A stretch of 64,000 nt of DNA, from assembly GCA_016702545.1 (NCBI GenBank), contig JADJDT010000029.1, forward strand, positions 13,709 through 77,708. The letters run 5' to 3'. A program made the position numbers and the translations under genes. Below, one piece after another: positions 1 to 9,093 of the stretch. The notes under the pieces were generated by a model. That model ran no database searches and had not been told where the DNA came from. It saw only the letters and a list, made by a program, of their open reading frames with translations. Every line of letters begins with the position of its first letter. Position 1 is the first letter of the stretch. The DNA comes from Pseudomonadota bacterium. GTDB taxonomy: Bacteria > Myxococcota_A > Polyangia > GCA-2747355.

Positions 1-1
1 C

Positions 2-2971
2 GGCTTCGACTTCGGCACTTTGGGGATCGGCGCGACGGCGCAGCACATCTTCACGATCAGCAACAGCGGAGGTGTGCCGGCCGTGCGCTTGACAGCCCTG
101 AGCTTGACGGCGCCCTTTGCCTTCAAGGGCGGGGCCTTCCCGGGGTTGGGTGGAAGCTGCGGCGAGAACCTGGCGGTGGGCACGAGCTGCACGATGGTCG
201 TGACCTTCGCGCCCTCCGCTGCCGGCGCGGCGACCGATACCCTGGCGCTGACGTACCACGATGGTGCGGACGCGACCGCGGCGGGTCGCGACCTCCGCGG
301 GCTGGCCACGGCACAGGCGGCCCTGGCGATCGCCGACTATCCGCAGGAGTACTACCAGGAGTATGGGCTGCAGCCGGACGGCCCCGTGCACGACTTCGGG
401 CGCAGTGGGGTGGGTCGCGCGGCAGCGCATGTCTTCGTGGTGACCAACAACGGGGCGTCGGCAGCGACGGCGCTGAGCGCGTCGGCGCTCGGCGTGGGCT
501 TCGCCTTCACGGGCAACGGCAGCTTCCCGGGCCAGGGCGGCACCTGCGCTGCCACGCTCGCCGTCGGGGCGAGCTGCACGGTCGCGATCGACTTCCATCC
601 GCCGGCCGCTGCGACCTACACCGCCGAGCTCGCGCTCGCCTACCAAGACGGTGCCGGGGCGGTGACGGCCACACGCGCGTTGACGGGCATCGGCGTGACG
701 ACTGCGGTGCTAGCCCTGGCGGATTTCGAGGGCGGCATCCGGCTCGGTCCGACCTACGACTACGGCACGCAGGGCGTCGGTAGCCAGACGAGGCATGAGT
801 TCCATCTGCGGAATCAGGGGGCGGTGGCGGCAACGGGGTTGGCGGCTCGCCTGAGTCCCTCGTTCGCCCTCAGCGGCGCGGCTTTCCCTGGGGTGGGTGG
901 CACCTGCGGCACCACCCTGGCGCCGGGCGCGGAGTGCCTGGTCGCGATCGACTTCAGGCCGACGGACGTTGGTGCCGTCGCGGGAACCCTGACTGTCGAC
1001 TACCACGATGGCGCCGAGGCCCAGTCGGTCGCTCGCGCGCTGGGTGGCAGTGGCACGGCGCGACCGCTGGTGCGCGTGGCCGAGGAATTCGGCTATCCGC
1101 TACCGCTGGCCTTCGACTTCGGCAGGGTCGGCATCGGCCGACAGCTCGTGCGACGCTTCGTGCTCTTCAATGTGGGCGCGGAGACGGCCACGCACCTGAC
1201 CGTGTACGCCAACGGCGCGGCGTATACGGTGTATGCGAAGGATCCGGCGCCGCCCGCCGGTGGTGGCACGTCTGACGCTCCGCCGGCCTGCGGCACCGAG
1301 CTCAGGCCGCGAGAGACGTGCAGCGTCTGGGTCGGCTTCCAATCGACGACGGCGGGAACGCACCCCGGAACGGTCTTTGTCAGCTCCTTCCGCGGCAATT
1401 GGCTCGACCCGGTGACGACCGCGCGCGCGCTGACCGGTTCGGCCACGATCGGGGCCGAGCTGCTCCTCGTCGACTACCTCGACCGAGAGGAGTTGCAGCG
1501 CGATCCGCACGACTTCGGCACGGTCGGCGTCGGCGGCACGCGCGACCGGAGCTTCTTCCTCAAGAACTTCGGCGCGCACGAGGCCACGCTGCTGAGCGCC
1601 TTGGGCCCGGCGGGCGTCTTCAGCTATCCGGATGGCTACCCGGGTACGGCGGTCGCCGTGTCTGGCGCGAGCCCGTGCGGGACGAGCCTCGCCGCCGGAG
1701 CAAGCTGTGCACTCGTCGTGCGCTTCGCGCCCACCACCAACACCGTCAGTGCTGACGCGGTCGCCTTGCAGTACGACGACGGTGTTGCGACGCGGGTCGT
1801 TCGCCGCGACCTGCTGGGCACCGGCACCCTCCGGGCGCTCGTGCGCGTGGCGGATTATCCCGACGGCTGGGCCGATTCTAGCCGCCCCTATGACTTCGGT
1901 GTGCGCGGTCAAGCGCTCGATCACACCTTCTACCTCTTCAACGACGGCGCCCTCGCCGCGACCGTGTCCGACGCCGGCCTGCTGGCAGGATCCTTCGGCT
2001 GGAAGGGCGGCGCCTACCCCGGCACGAGTGGGAGCTGCGGCGCGGCGTCGCTGGGGCCGGGCGCCACCTGCACGGTGGTCGTGACCTTCGCTCCGAGTGG
2101 TGACGGGCCACGGGCGGCGGGCCTCGGCCTCCGGTACCTCGACGCCACCGGTGAGCAGCTCGCGGAGCGCGCCCTGGCAGGTACCGCCACGACAGCGCCG
2201 GTGCTGCAGCTTCAGAGCTGGGTCGGTCAGACGGAGCAGCAGGCACGCTTCGACTATGGGATCGCCGGAAGGCCCCGCGACCAGGTCTTCTACCTGTCCA
2301 ACCTGGGAGGGAGCGCGGCGACGGTCGCTGGCGGCGCGGTGACGGGGCTCGGCTTCGCCTTCAAGGGCGAGTCCTTCCCCGGTAGCGGAGGCACCTGCGT
2401 GGCCGGCGGCACCCTGGACGCCGGCGCGCGCTGCGAGCTCGTGGTGACCTTCGACCCGCGGGGGAGCCCCTACGGCGTGCGCTCGGGGCGGCTGGTCATC
2501 GCCTGGCATCCCGCTGGAGCGCCGAGCTCGGGTCACGAGACGAGCCTGGAGCTGGCGGGCAACGCCGCCGCTGGAGCGGTGATCGCGATCAGGGCCTTCC
2601 CGGGCGAGTTCGATGTTTCGCGGCCGATCGATCTCGGCGCGGTGCCGGCCTCGGCCGACGGCAGCTCGGCCCGCAGCCAGATACTCTACGTGGCCAACCT
2701 GGGCGCCACGGACATCACCGACCTCGCCCCCGTGCTCACCGCGCCGGCCGGGCCGCATCTTCGCTATCTGGGCGGCGCCTTCCCCGGAACGGGCGGGACC
2801 TGCAGCGCGGTGCTGCCCGCCAGCTCGACCGACCATTGCACGATCATCCTCGAGTTGGCGCCGCGGACGGTCGGGGTGGTCAGCGATGCGGTGTCGCTCA
2901 CCACGGCCGGGGGAGCGCCCTTCCCAGTGCCGTTCACGCGCGGCCTGATGGGGCGCGGCCTCAATCCCTGA
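2..2971 (+). CDS. Choice-of-anchor D / HYDIN-like repeat protein, 5' truncated
   Basis: The reading frame is open from the first base and the first residues already match the repeat unit, so the true start lies upstream of the window. About eight modules of 115-135 residues follow one another. Each begins with a DFG/DYG-x-x-G motif, then a hydrophobic F-x-L-x-N-x-G strand, an FPG-x-GG-x-C turn and a second Cys before a V-x-F-x-P strand. This is the layout of choice-of-anchor D (ASPM/SPD-2/Hydin-like) immunoglobulin-fold repeats. The regular Cys pair per module suggests a disulfide in each domain and therefore an extracytoplasmic location (inference). The protein ends just after the last module (GLMGRGLNP) with no visible C-terminal anchor. 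The ligand is unknown. Confidence 0.75.
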   Translation, partial: GFDFGTLGIGATAQHIFTISNSGGVPAVRLTALSLTAPFAFKGGAFPGLGGSCGENLAVGTSCTMVVTFAPSAAGAATDTLALTYHDGADATAAGRDLRGLATAQAALAIADYPQEYYQEYGLQPDGPVHDFGRSGVGRAAAHVFVVTNNGASAATALSASALGVGFAFTGNGSFPGQGGTCAATLAVGASCTVAIDFHPPAAATYTAELALAYQDGAGAVTATRALTGIGVTTAVLALADFEGGIRLGPTYDYGTQGVGSQTRHEFHLRNQGAVAATGLAARLSPSFALSGAAFPGVGGTCGTTLAPGAECLVAIDFRPTDVGAVAGTLTVDYHDGAEAQSVARALGGSGTARPLVRVAEEFGYPLPLAFDFGRVGIGRQLVRRFVLFNVGAETATHLTVYANGAAYTVYAKDPAPPAGGGTSDAPPACGTELRPRETCSVWVGFQSTTAGTHPGTVFVSSFRGNWLDPVTTARALTGSATIGAELLLVDYLDREELQRDPHDFGTVGVGGTRDRSFFLKNFGAHEATLLSALGPAGVFSYPDGYPGTAVAVSGASPCGTSLAAGASCALVVRFAPTTNTVSADAVALQYDDGVATRVVRRDLLGTGTLRALVRVADYPDGWADSSRPYDFGVRGQALDHTFYLFNDGALAATVSDAGLLAGSFGWKGGAYPGTSGSCGAASLGPGATCTVVVTFAPSGDGPRAAGLGLRYLDATGEQLAERALAGTATTAPVLQLQSWVGQTEQQARFDYGIAGRPRDQVFYLSNLGGSAATVAGGAVTGLGFAFKGESFPGSGGTCVAGGTLDAGARCELVVTFDPRGSPYGVRSGRLVIAWHPAGAPSSGHETSLELAGNAAAGAVIAIRAFPGEFDVSRPIDLGAVPASADGSSARSQILYVANLGATDITDLAPVLTAPAGPHLRYLGGAFPGTGGTCSAVLPASSTDHCTIILELAPRTVGVVSDAVSLTTAGGAPFPVPFTRGLMGRGLNP

Positions 2972-3040
2972 CGCACCCACTTCCCGAGACCGCTCGACTG
3001 CTTGACCGCCTGTGGGCCGGCTGGCAGTTTAGCGTCCGCG

Positions 3041-5576
3041 ATGGCCGTCGAGCTGCACCCGAGCGATCCCCCTGCATCGACCGATCATGTCGCGGGCGGA
3101 GCTCCGGCCGATGGGGCGGCCGGTGCCGGGCCATCCCGCGGCAGCGCGTGGCTCGCCGATCTGATCGTGCGTCACCACCGCGCGATCCTGATCGGCGCGC
3201 TGGTGCTCACCGCCCTCGGCGTCTGGCGCGTCACCCGCCTGCAGCTGCGCTCCGACTTCGCCGAGCTCTTGCCCGCGCGTGACCCGGCGGTGGTGGTGCT
3301 GCGCGAGATGGATCGCCGCATCGCGGCGCTGGCGACGCTGATCATCGGCGTCGAGAGCCCGTCGCCGGCCGCGAACGAGCGCTTTGTCGAGGCGCTGGTG
3401 CAGCGCCTGCGCGCGGCGCGCTCGTCCGACATCGTCGCGGTGCAGGCGGGGGTGCAGGAGGAGCAGCGTTTCTTCCGCGCGCATCGCTGGCTCTACGCGG
3501 GGCTCGACCAGCTCGAGGACGCGCACGATCGCCTCGAGCGGGCGATCGCCAAGCGCAAGAACCCGCTCTTCGTCGACCTCGACGACGACGGCGCCAAGGA
3601 GCCACCCCTCGGCCAACAGGCCGACAAGCTCGACCAGCGTCAACGCGAGCGCTTCGCCAAGTTCCCCGGCGGGTATTTCGCCACGCGCGACCGCGGCACC
3701 TACGCGGTGGTGATCTCGGTGCGCGGCTCGGTCTTCGGCGGCGGCGCGGGCGAGCGCGTGGTGCGGCTGGTGCGCGAAACGACGGCGCAGCTGCAGCCGC
3801 GGCGTTTCCACCCGGCGCTGGCCGTCGAGCTGACCGGGGGCGTGACCTCGGCGCTGGCCGAGCGCCACGCGCTGGAGAACGACCTGGTCTGGGCCACGAC
3901 CGTCAGCGTGGTGCTGATCTTCCTCTCGATCGTGCTCTTCTACGGTCGGCTCTCCGCGGTGCCGCTGTCGACCGTGCCGGCGCTGATCGGCGTGATCTTG
4001 GCGCTGGCCTTCGCCCAGCTCGTCTTCGGCTACCTCAACTCCTCGACGGCCTTCATGGGCTCGATCATCGTCGGCAACGGGGTCAACTACGCGATCATCC
4101 AGCTCGCGCGCTACGAGGAGGAGCGGCGCTTCGGGCGCAGTGTGCGCGATGCGATCGCGATCGCGCTGCACACGACCTGGCGCGCCACGGCGACGGCCTC
4201 GCTGGGGGCCGCGGTGGCCTATGGTTCGCTCGCGATCACGAGCTTCCGCGGCTTCAACCAGTTCGGCTACATCGGCGGCGTCGGGATGGTGCTGTCATGG
4301 TTGGCCACCGTGCTGGTGCTGCCGGCGCTGTGGGTGCTTTCGGACCGACGGGCCGCGGGGGCGACGCTGCCGCGCCTGCGCGGGTTCAGGTTGGCCGCAC
4401 CGCTCGCGCGCTTCGGCGTCGAGCACCCGCGACTGCTGCTGGGCCTCGGCGCGGCGCTCTCGCTCGCCGCGCTGATCCCGCTGCCGCGCTACGCCCGCGA
4501 CCCCTTCGAGTACGACTTCCGCAAGCTGCGCAATCAGGTCTCGCGCGAGTCGGCCTCCGAGCGGCTGAACGCGCGCCTCAGCCCGGTCTTCGGCCGGTCG
4601 CTCTCGCATAACTTCATCGTCGCCGACGACCCCTCGCAGGTCGAAGCGATTCGCGACAAGCTGCGGGCCAAGGACCGCGGCGTCGGGGCGCTGGGGGCGG
4701 TGCGCACGATCAACGACTTCTTGCCCGGCGCGCCCGCGCTGCAGCGGCGCAAGCTCGAGGTGCTCGGCCGGATCCGCGCGCTGATCGACCGCAACCTGCG
4801 CCTGCTCGACGACACCGAGCGCGCGGATGCGCTGCGCCTGCGCCCGCCCGAGCACCTGGGCGTCTTGCGGCCGGGGGACCTGCCCTATGGCTTGCGCCGC
4901 GCCTTCACCGAGGTCGACGGGACGATCGGGCGACCCGGTGCTCTATTACGCGCGCGAGAACGTGACGGTCTGGGACGGGCGCTACCAGATGAAGCTGGCG
5001 GGCGTCGTGCAGAGCGTGCGACTCGACGACGGGCGGCTGATTCGCTCCTCCGGCTCGGCGGTGGTCTTTGCGGCGATGCTGCGGGCGATCGTCGAGGATG
5101 GCCCGCTGGTCACGGCGGCCTCGCTGCTCGGCGTGGTGCTCTTGGTCGTGGCGCTGACCTGGCGTCGCGGCGGCGCGCTGCTGATCCTGCTCACGCTGCT
5201 TGCCGGCGTGCTGTGGATGGTCGGCGCGGCGGCAGCGGCCGGCGTGCGCATCAACTTCCTCAACTTCATCGCGCTGCCGATCACCTTTGGCATCAACGTC
5301 GATTACGCCGTCAATCTCTACCTACGCTATCGCTTCGAGGGGCGCGGGCGGGTGCGCGAGGCCGTCGAGGCCACGGGCGCGGCCGTCGCGCTCTGCTCGC
5401 TGACGACGATCATCGGCTACGGAGCGCTGCTGGTGGCCGACAATCAGGCGCTGCGCTCCTTCGGCGCGATGGCCATTCTGGGCGAGTTCGCCTGCATCAC
5501 GGCGGCGTTGCTGCTGCTGCCGGCCGCGCTGGTCGTGCTCGAGCAGCGGCAGGCGCGCCGGGCCGCCGCGCCGTGA
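3041..5576 (+). CDS. MMPL/RND-superfamily exporter (frameshifted near 4933)
   Basis: A large integral membrane protein of about 844 residues after repair. An N-terminal membrane segment (around 3180-3230) is followed by a periplasmic domain, a five-helix block with the NGVNYAIIQLARYEEE motif, a second periplasmic domain and a second helix block with ITFGINVDYAVNLYLRYR. This two-fold RND layout resembles the MMPL/hopanoid-exporter (HpnN-like) branch, whose substrates are lipids or hydrophobic molecules (family knowledge). The frame changes once at about 4933 in the run atcGGGcga. Removing one G rejoins TIG to DPVLYYAR and gives an exact codon total. I chose ATG 3041; an upstream TTG at 3002 is possible. 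The gene is coupled to the next one by a GTGA overlap. Confidence 0.8.
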
Positions 5577-6463
5577 GCGCCGCGCCGGCCGTGCCGGGCG
5601 CCGACTACAGCCACGCCTTCCACGCGGGCAACGTCGGGGATGTCTGGAAGCACTGCGTGCAGGTCGCCGTCGTGCGGGCGCTGGTGGCCGGGCCGCGGCC
5701 GCTGCGCGTGATCGAGACGCACGCGGGGGCCGGTCGTTATTCCCTTGGTGCGACCGGAGAATGGCAGGAGGGGATCGGCCGGCTACTGGGGGCCGGTGGG
5801 CTGCCCGCCGCCGCGCCCGAGGCGCTCAGGAGCTACCTCGAGCTGGTGTCCAACGAGGGGGCGGGTGCGAGCAGCGGTCCGCGGCACTACCCCGGGTCGC
5901 CGCGACTGACGCTGGCGCTGCTGCGCGCGGCCGACGCGCTGGTGCTGCACGAGCGAGACGCCGCGACGGCGACGGCGCTGCGCGCGGCGATCGCGGTCGA
6001 TCCACGCATCAGCGTGCACGAGGCCGACGGCCTGGCCGGCCTGGCCGAGCCGCTCGACGGCGATCACGAGCAGCTGGTGCTGATCGATCCGACCTATGCC
6101 GACAAGCACGAATGGCCGCGCGTGGGCGAGGCCCTGCTCGCCGCCGCAGCGCGCCAGCCGGCGACGCGCTTCCTCTTGTGGTACCCCGTCAAGAGCCTGA
6201 CCCGCCCCAATGCGCTGCTGGCCCAGCTCCGCGCGGGGGGCCTCGCCGCGAGCGTCGTCGAGTTGCTGACGACCCCGCTCGAGCACCAGCGCCAGCGCCT
6301 CAACGGCAGCGGCGTGGTGCTGGTGCGACCGCCACCCGGCGTGCTCGAACAGGCGGGGGCCGCCGCCCCGATCCTCGGCGCCCTGTGCGCCACGCGCGCC
6401 GGCTGGTGGTCCTACCGCGCGCTGAGCTGGGAAGGGACCCCCCGCGCCAGCGCCGGGCCTTGA
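5573..6463 (+). CDS. rlmJ: RlmJ, 23S rRNA (adenine-2030 N6) methyltransferase
   Basis: 296 residues, close to the 280 of E. coli RlmJ. The N-terminus carries the family signature YSHAFHAGNVGDVWKH, which binds S-adenosylmethionine and substrate. THAGAGRY follows and the catalytic motif appears as LIDPTYADK, with Thr where the family usually has the second Pro of DPPY. RlmJ methylates A2030 of 23S rRNA. The GTG start overlaps the TGA of the upstream exporter (GTGA), implying translational coupling. The GTG is preferred because the signature begins only about ten residues downstream. The substitution in the catalytic motif is unusual, but the rest of the protein is well conserved. Confidence 0.9.
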   Translation: MSAAPAVPGADYSHAFHAGNVGDVWKHCVQVAVVRALVAGPRPLRVIETHAGAGRYSLGATGEWQEGIGRLLGAGGLPAAAPEALRSYLELVSNEGAGASSGPRHYPGSPRLTLALLRAADALVLHERDAATATALRAAIAVDPRISVHEADGLAGLAEPLDGDHEQLVLIDPTYADKHEWPRVGEALLAAAARQPATRFLLWYPVKSLTRPNALLAQLRAGGLAASVVELLTTPLEHQRQRLNGSGVVLVRPPPGVLEQAGAAAPILGALCATRAGWWSYRALSWEGTPRASAGP

Positions 6464-6569
6464 GACCGTGACGGCGGGACGATGGTCGCCGCCAGATATG
6501 CCTCTCGCGGCAAGAGAACGGGCCATATACGCGTCTGTTGAAGCGTCGGAATTGTGCAGCCTCGTGTTG

Positions 6570-6595
6570 AAGAAGGACCCACCGGTGGCCTTCTT
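6570..6595. terminator. Hairpin between convergent rlmJ and vapC
   Basis: AAGAAGG (6570-6576) pairs with CCTTCTT (6589-6595), and the interior CCACC/GGTGG is also self-complementary. It lies in the gap between rlmJ (+) and the toxin gene (-), starting 107 bp after the rlmJ stop and ending one base before the vapC stop. It has the position expected of a bidirectional terminator, although no long T tract follows. Confidence 0.5.
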
Positions 6596-6596
6596 G

Positions 6597-6980
6597 TCAC
6601 CACTGGACGCGGTGCAGGCCCTTGACGTGGTCGAAATGCTGGTCGCGTGTGACCACGCTCAGGTGGTGCTGAAGCGCGAGCGCGGCGATCCAGACGTCGT
6701 TTTCGGGAATCGGTGTGCCTTGCGCTCGCAGCTGGTGGCGAAGTGCGGCATAGGTGTTGGCCGTGACTTGGTCGAGGTTTAGGACGATGGATTCGTCGAC
6801 GAGCTGGTCGAGAAGCGGATCGAGCTCGCGCCTGTGCTTCGAGCGCAAGAGGCCATAACGGTACTCACCGATCACGACGACAGGGAGGTGATGGCGAGGC
6901 TCGGGATCCAGCACAGCGGCGAGGGCCAGGTCACCCGCCAGGACGCCGGAGACGGCATTCGTGTCGAGGATCAACGCCAA
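6597..6980 (-). CDS. VapC-family PIN-domain toxin ribonuclease
   Basis: A 127-residue single PIN domain. The acidic residues expected to bind Mg2+/Mn2+ are present: D6 in LDTNAVSG, E39 in VIGEYRYG, D95 in ENDVWIAA and D113 in TRDQHF. VapC toxins cleave RNA, often the initiator tRNA or rRNA, when released from their antitoxin. The start overlaps the end of the antitoxin gene by 10 bp, the usual VapBC arrangement. A strong hairpin follows directly after the stop. Confidence 0.88.
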   Translation of the reverse strand: MALILDTNAVSGVLAGDLALAAVLDPEPRHHLPVVVIGEYRYGLLRSKHRRELDPLLDQLVDESIVLNLDQVTANTYAALRHQLRAQGTPIPENDVWIAALALQHHLSVVTRDQHFDHVKGLHRVQW

Positions 6981-7228
6981 CCCTCCGCCTCAATCTGGGC
7001 GAGGTCCTGCTCGATGACGCGCGCCACCTGCGCCACGGGTGCCCTCCGCGCTCGGCCGAAGACCCGGCGCCAGCCGCTTGCTTCGATCGGGGGTGCGCCT
7101 TCGGCGCTGTGAGCCAAACGGTCACGCAGTGCTGCGGTAACGAACTCCTTCAGGCTGGTGCCACTCATCGCGGCGCGGGCCTTGCTGCGGCGGTACAGGT
7201 CGTCCGGGATCTCGATGGTCGTCTTCAT
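6971..7228 (-). CDS. Ribbon-helix-helix antitoxin (VapB type)
   Basis: 85 residues. The N-terminal half (MKTTIEIPDDLYRRSKARAA) is a ribbon-helix-helix DNA-binding domain of the CopG/Arc fold: a beta strand TTIEIP, then two helices ending near LRDRL. The C-terminal tail, with FGRARRAP and an acidic end, is the likely toxin-neutralising segment. It lies immediately upstream of the PIN toxin with overlapping ends. An inverted repeat just upstream of the start would suit autoregulation by the antitoxin. Confidence 0.85.
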   Translation of the reverse strand: MKTTIEIPDDLYRRSKARAAMSGTSLKEFVTAALRDRLAHSAEGAPPIEASGWRRVFGRARRAPVAQVARVIEQDLAQIEAEGWR

Positions 7229-7230
7229 GC

Positions 7231-7260
7231 CCCATATCTACCATATTACCGCAAATATGG
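7231..7260 (-). promoter_or_regulatory. Operator-like inverted repeat upstream of vapB
   Basis: An AT-rich island in a GC-rich background. CCATATT (7241-7247) and AATATGG (7254-7260) form a perfect inverted repeat with a 6-bp spacer, and a third half-site CCATAT lies at 7232-7237, only 4 bp before the ATG. On the minus strand TAATAT in this island could be the -10 box. Ribbon-helix-helix antitoxins usually bind such repeats to repress their own operon. Confidence 0.55.
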
Positions 7261-7368
7261 CATCGCTCGGTGTGGCGCGCGCACGCGTGGCGGCCGTGCC
7301 GGGATAGGAGTCGCGGGGCGCCCTCGGTCAGGTGCGGGGACGTGGTCTCTGTTCGTCGCGCGGACGCG

Positions 7369-9093
7369 CTAGCGCTCCGGGCGCGGGAGCAGCGGGGGGG
7401 GCTGGGGGCGCGGGGGTTGGCGTTTGAGGTCGAGGTCGGCGATCAGCAGGGCCGGTGCTGCCACCGAGGAGGCCACCCACCGCGGATCCGGCTGATCGGC
7501 GAGCAGGGCGGGGCCCGCGGCGTTGTCGACGTAGGCCTCCCGACCGGCGGCCAGCACGCGCTTGAAGGCGCCGAGTGGGATCGCCGCGAGCTCGAGGCCG
7601 CGCAGCGGGATCTCCTGGCCGTCGGCGGTGACCTTGAGCACGACCAACGGCCGCAGCCGCGGGGTCGCCGCCGAGCGAACGAGCTCGCCCAGCGTGGCGA
7701 GCTTGCCGGGGAGCGCCAACGCGCGGACGATCAGTCCGTAGTCCTCGCCCGCCCGCTTGGCCTCTTGCAGCAAGCGGCGCACGAGCTGCGCTCGGGAGAG
7801 GCCGCCTCCTGCGCTCAGCAGCAGGTTGCCCGGCCGCGCCGCGGCGGGCCCGAAGATCGCGTAGCGCCCGTGCCCCGTCGAGCCGACGAGCCCGCGCCGG
7901 GGCGTGAGCGCCATCAGCAGACCCGCGAGCTGCCCGCGCCGCACGAGCTGCACGCGTCGCGGGGGCGTGCCCTCGTCGTCCGCCGCGTAGCTGCCGACGA
8001 GGGGTTGATCCGCGTAGCGCGTGAGGGTGGGGTCGTCGACGAGGTCCAGGTTGTTCGCGACCACCTGCCGGCCGAGCTTGCCCTCGAAGGCGGTGTCGGC
8101 TCGCAGCGGGTCGGGCAGGCCCTGCAAGGGCGTTGTTCCGCTCAGGTGCGCCGCCAGCAGCACGCGCACGAGCTGCGCTGCTGCGCGGCCCTCGAAGAGC
8201 ACGGGGCCGCTGTAGTCCTCGCCGCGGGGCGCCGTGCGACGCAGCACCAGGGCGTGGAGGGTGTCGCGCCAGGCGGCGGCCATGGCCGCCGCGGGAGGCA
8301 GCGCGTCCAGCGTCGGCGCGGCGACCTGCCAGCGCGCCTCGAGCGCCTCGCCGTCGCTGGGCCGGGTCGAGGCCCGGGCCGCGACCTCGACCAGCGATTG
8401 GACGTCGCGGATCAAGGCACCCGTGCTCGAGACCAGCGTGCGGGTCGTCGTGCCGACCCGCAGCGCGATCGCGGCCTCATCGACCGCGGGGAAGTCCCAG
8501 CACAGCGCGCTCAGGCGCCGCACCAGGGCCTCGGCGCGGCCGGCAGCGGGCGTCGTCGGCTCGTCACTCGCGGTCGCCAGGCGCTGGCCGGTGGGCAGCA
8601 CGAAGTCCGCCGGGTGGTCGGCGTCGCGCGGGGCCTGCGCCGCCGCTGCACGCTGTATCTCGAAGGCCTCCACGGCCTGCTTGTAGGCGGCATCCGTCGC
8701 CAGCCAAATGCGGCGACGCAGCGCCTGGTAGTCGTCGTCGAGCGGCAGCGGCGTCTGGCCGCTGACCTCGCTGGCGCTGCCGGCCCGGCGGGCGTTGTCG
8801 AGCTGCGGGCTGCCGACGCGCAGGCTGACCACCAGCCCCCGGCTGCGCTCCTGCGCCTGGCGCACCAGGCCGCCGAACTCCCCGGCCACCTGCAGCGCGC
8901 GCACGTCGTGCACGGTATAGGCGACATAGTAGGGTGGCGGCACGCCGGGTAGCTGCATCGTGCGCGTCCGCGCCAGCTCATCGCGCAGTGCCCGCACGAG
9001 CGGTTCGGTCTCCAGGCTCGGTTCAGCGCGCAGGCTGCACGGCGCGGCGACGATCGCCACCAGCGCTCCCAGCAGCGGCCAACGGCACCTCAT
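7369..9093 (-). CDS. Exported TldE/PmbA-like protein, catalytic residues lost
   Basis: 574 residues with an N-terminal signal peptide (hydrophobic LLGALVAIVAA, likely cut near LRAEP). It aligns along its length with the upstream neighbour: the LFEGRAAAQL segment, DDPTL, DDEGTPPRRVQLVRRGQLAGLLM and the GNLLLSAGG block. Where the neighbour has HEVFGH, this protein has VRVLLAA, and the late Cys of the neighbour is also replaced. Both zinc-ligand sites of the TldD family are therefore missing. In the TldD/TldE system the E subunit (PmbA) is likewise inactive and pairs with the active subunit. The start overlaps the neighbour's stop (ATGA), so the two are probably made together. Role inferred, substrate unknown. 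Confidence 0.75.
   Translation of the reverse strand: MRCRWPLLGALVAIVAAPCSLRAEPSLETEPLVRALRDELARTRTMQLPGVPPPYYVAYTVHDVRALQVAGEFGGLVRQAQERSRGLVVSLRVGSPQLDNARRAGSASEVSGQTPLPLDDDYQALRRRIWLATDAAYKQAVEAFEIQRAAAAQAPRDADHPADFVLPTGQRLATASDEPTTPAAGRAEALVRRLSALCWDFPAVDEAAIALRVGTTTRTLVSSTGALIRDVQSLVEVAARASTRPSDGEALEARWQVAAPTLDALPPAAAMAAAWRDTLHALVLRRTAPRGEDYSGPVLFEGRAAAQLVRVLLAAHLSGTTPLQGLPDPLRADTAFEGKLGRQVVANNLDLVDDPTLTRYADQPLVGSYAADDEGTPPRRVQLVRRGQLAGLLMALTPRRGLVGSTGHGRYAIFGPAAARPGNLLLSAGGGLSRAQLVRRLLQEAKRAGEDYGLIVRALALPGKLATLGELVRSAATPRLRPLVVLKVTADGQEIPLRGLELAAIPLGAFKRVLAAGREAYVDNAAGPALLADQPDPRWVASSVAAPALLIADLDLKRQPPRPQPPPLLPRPER

Noticed and set aside
1100..2980. A 626-codon minus-strand frame under the repeat protein
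   Set aside because: Arg/Gly/Ala-rich shadow of a clearly coding plus strand; no domain.
7270..8952. A 560-codon plus-strand frame opposite the TldE-like gene
   Set aside because: Composition is typical of an antisense shadow, and the minus strand has a signal peptide and family motifs.
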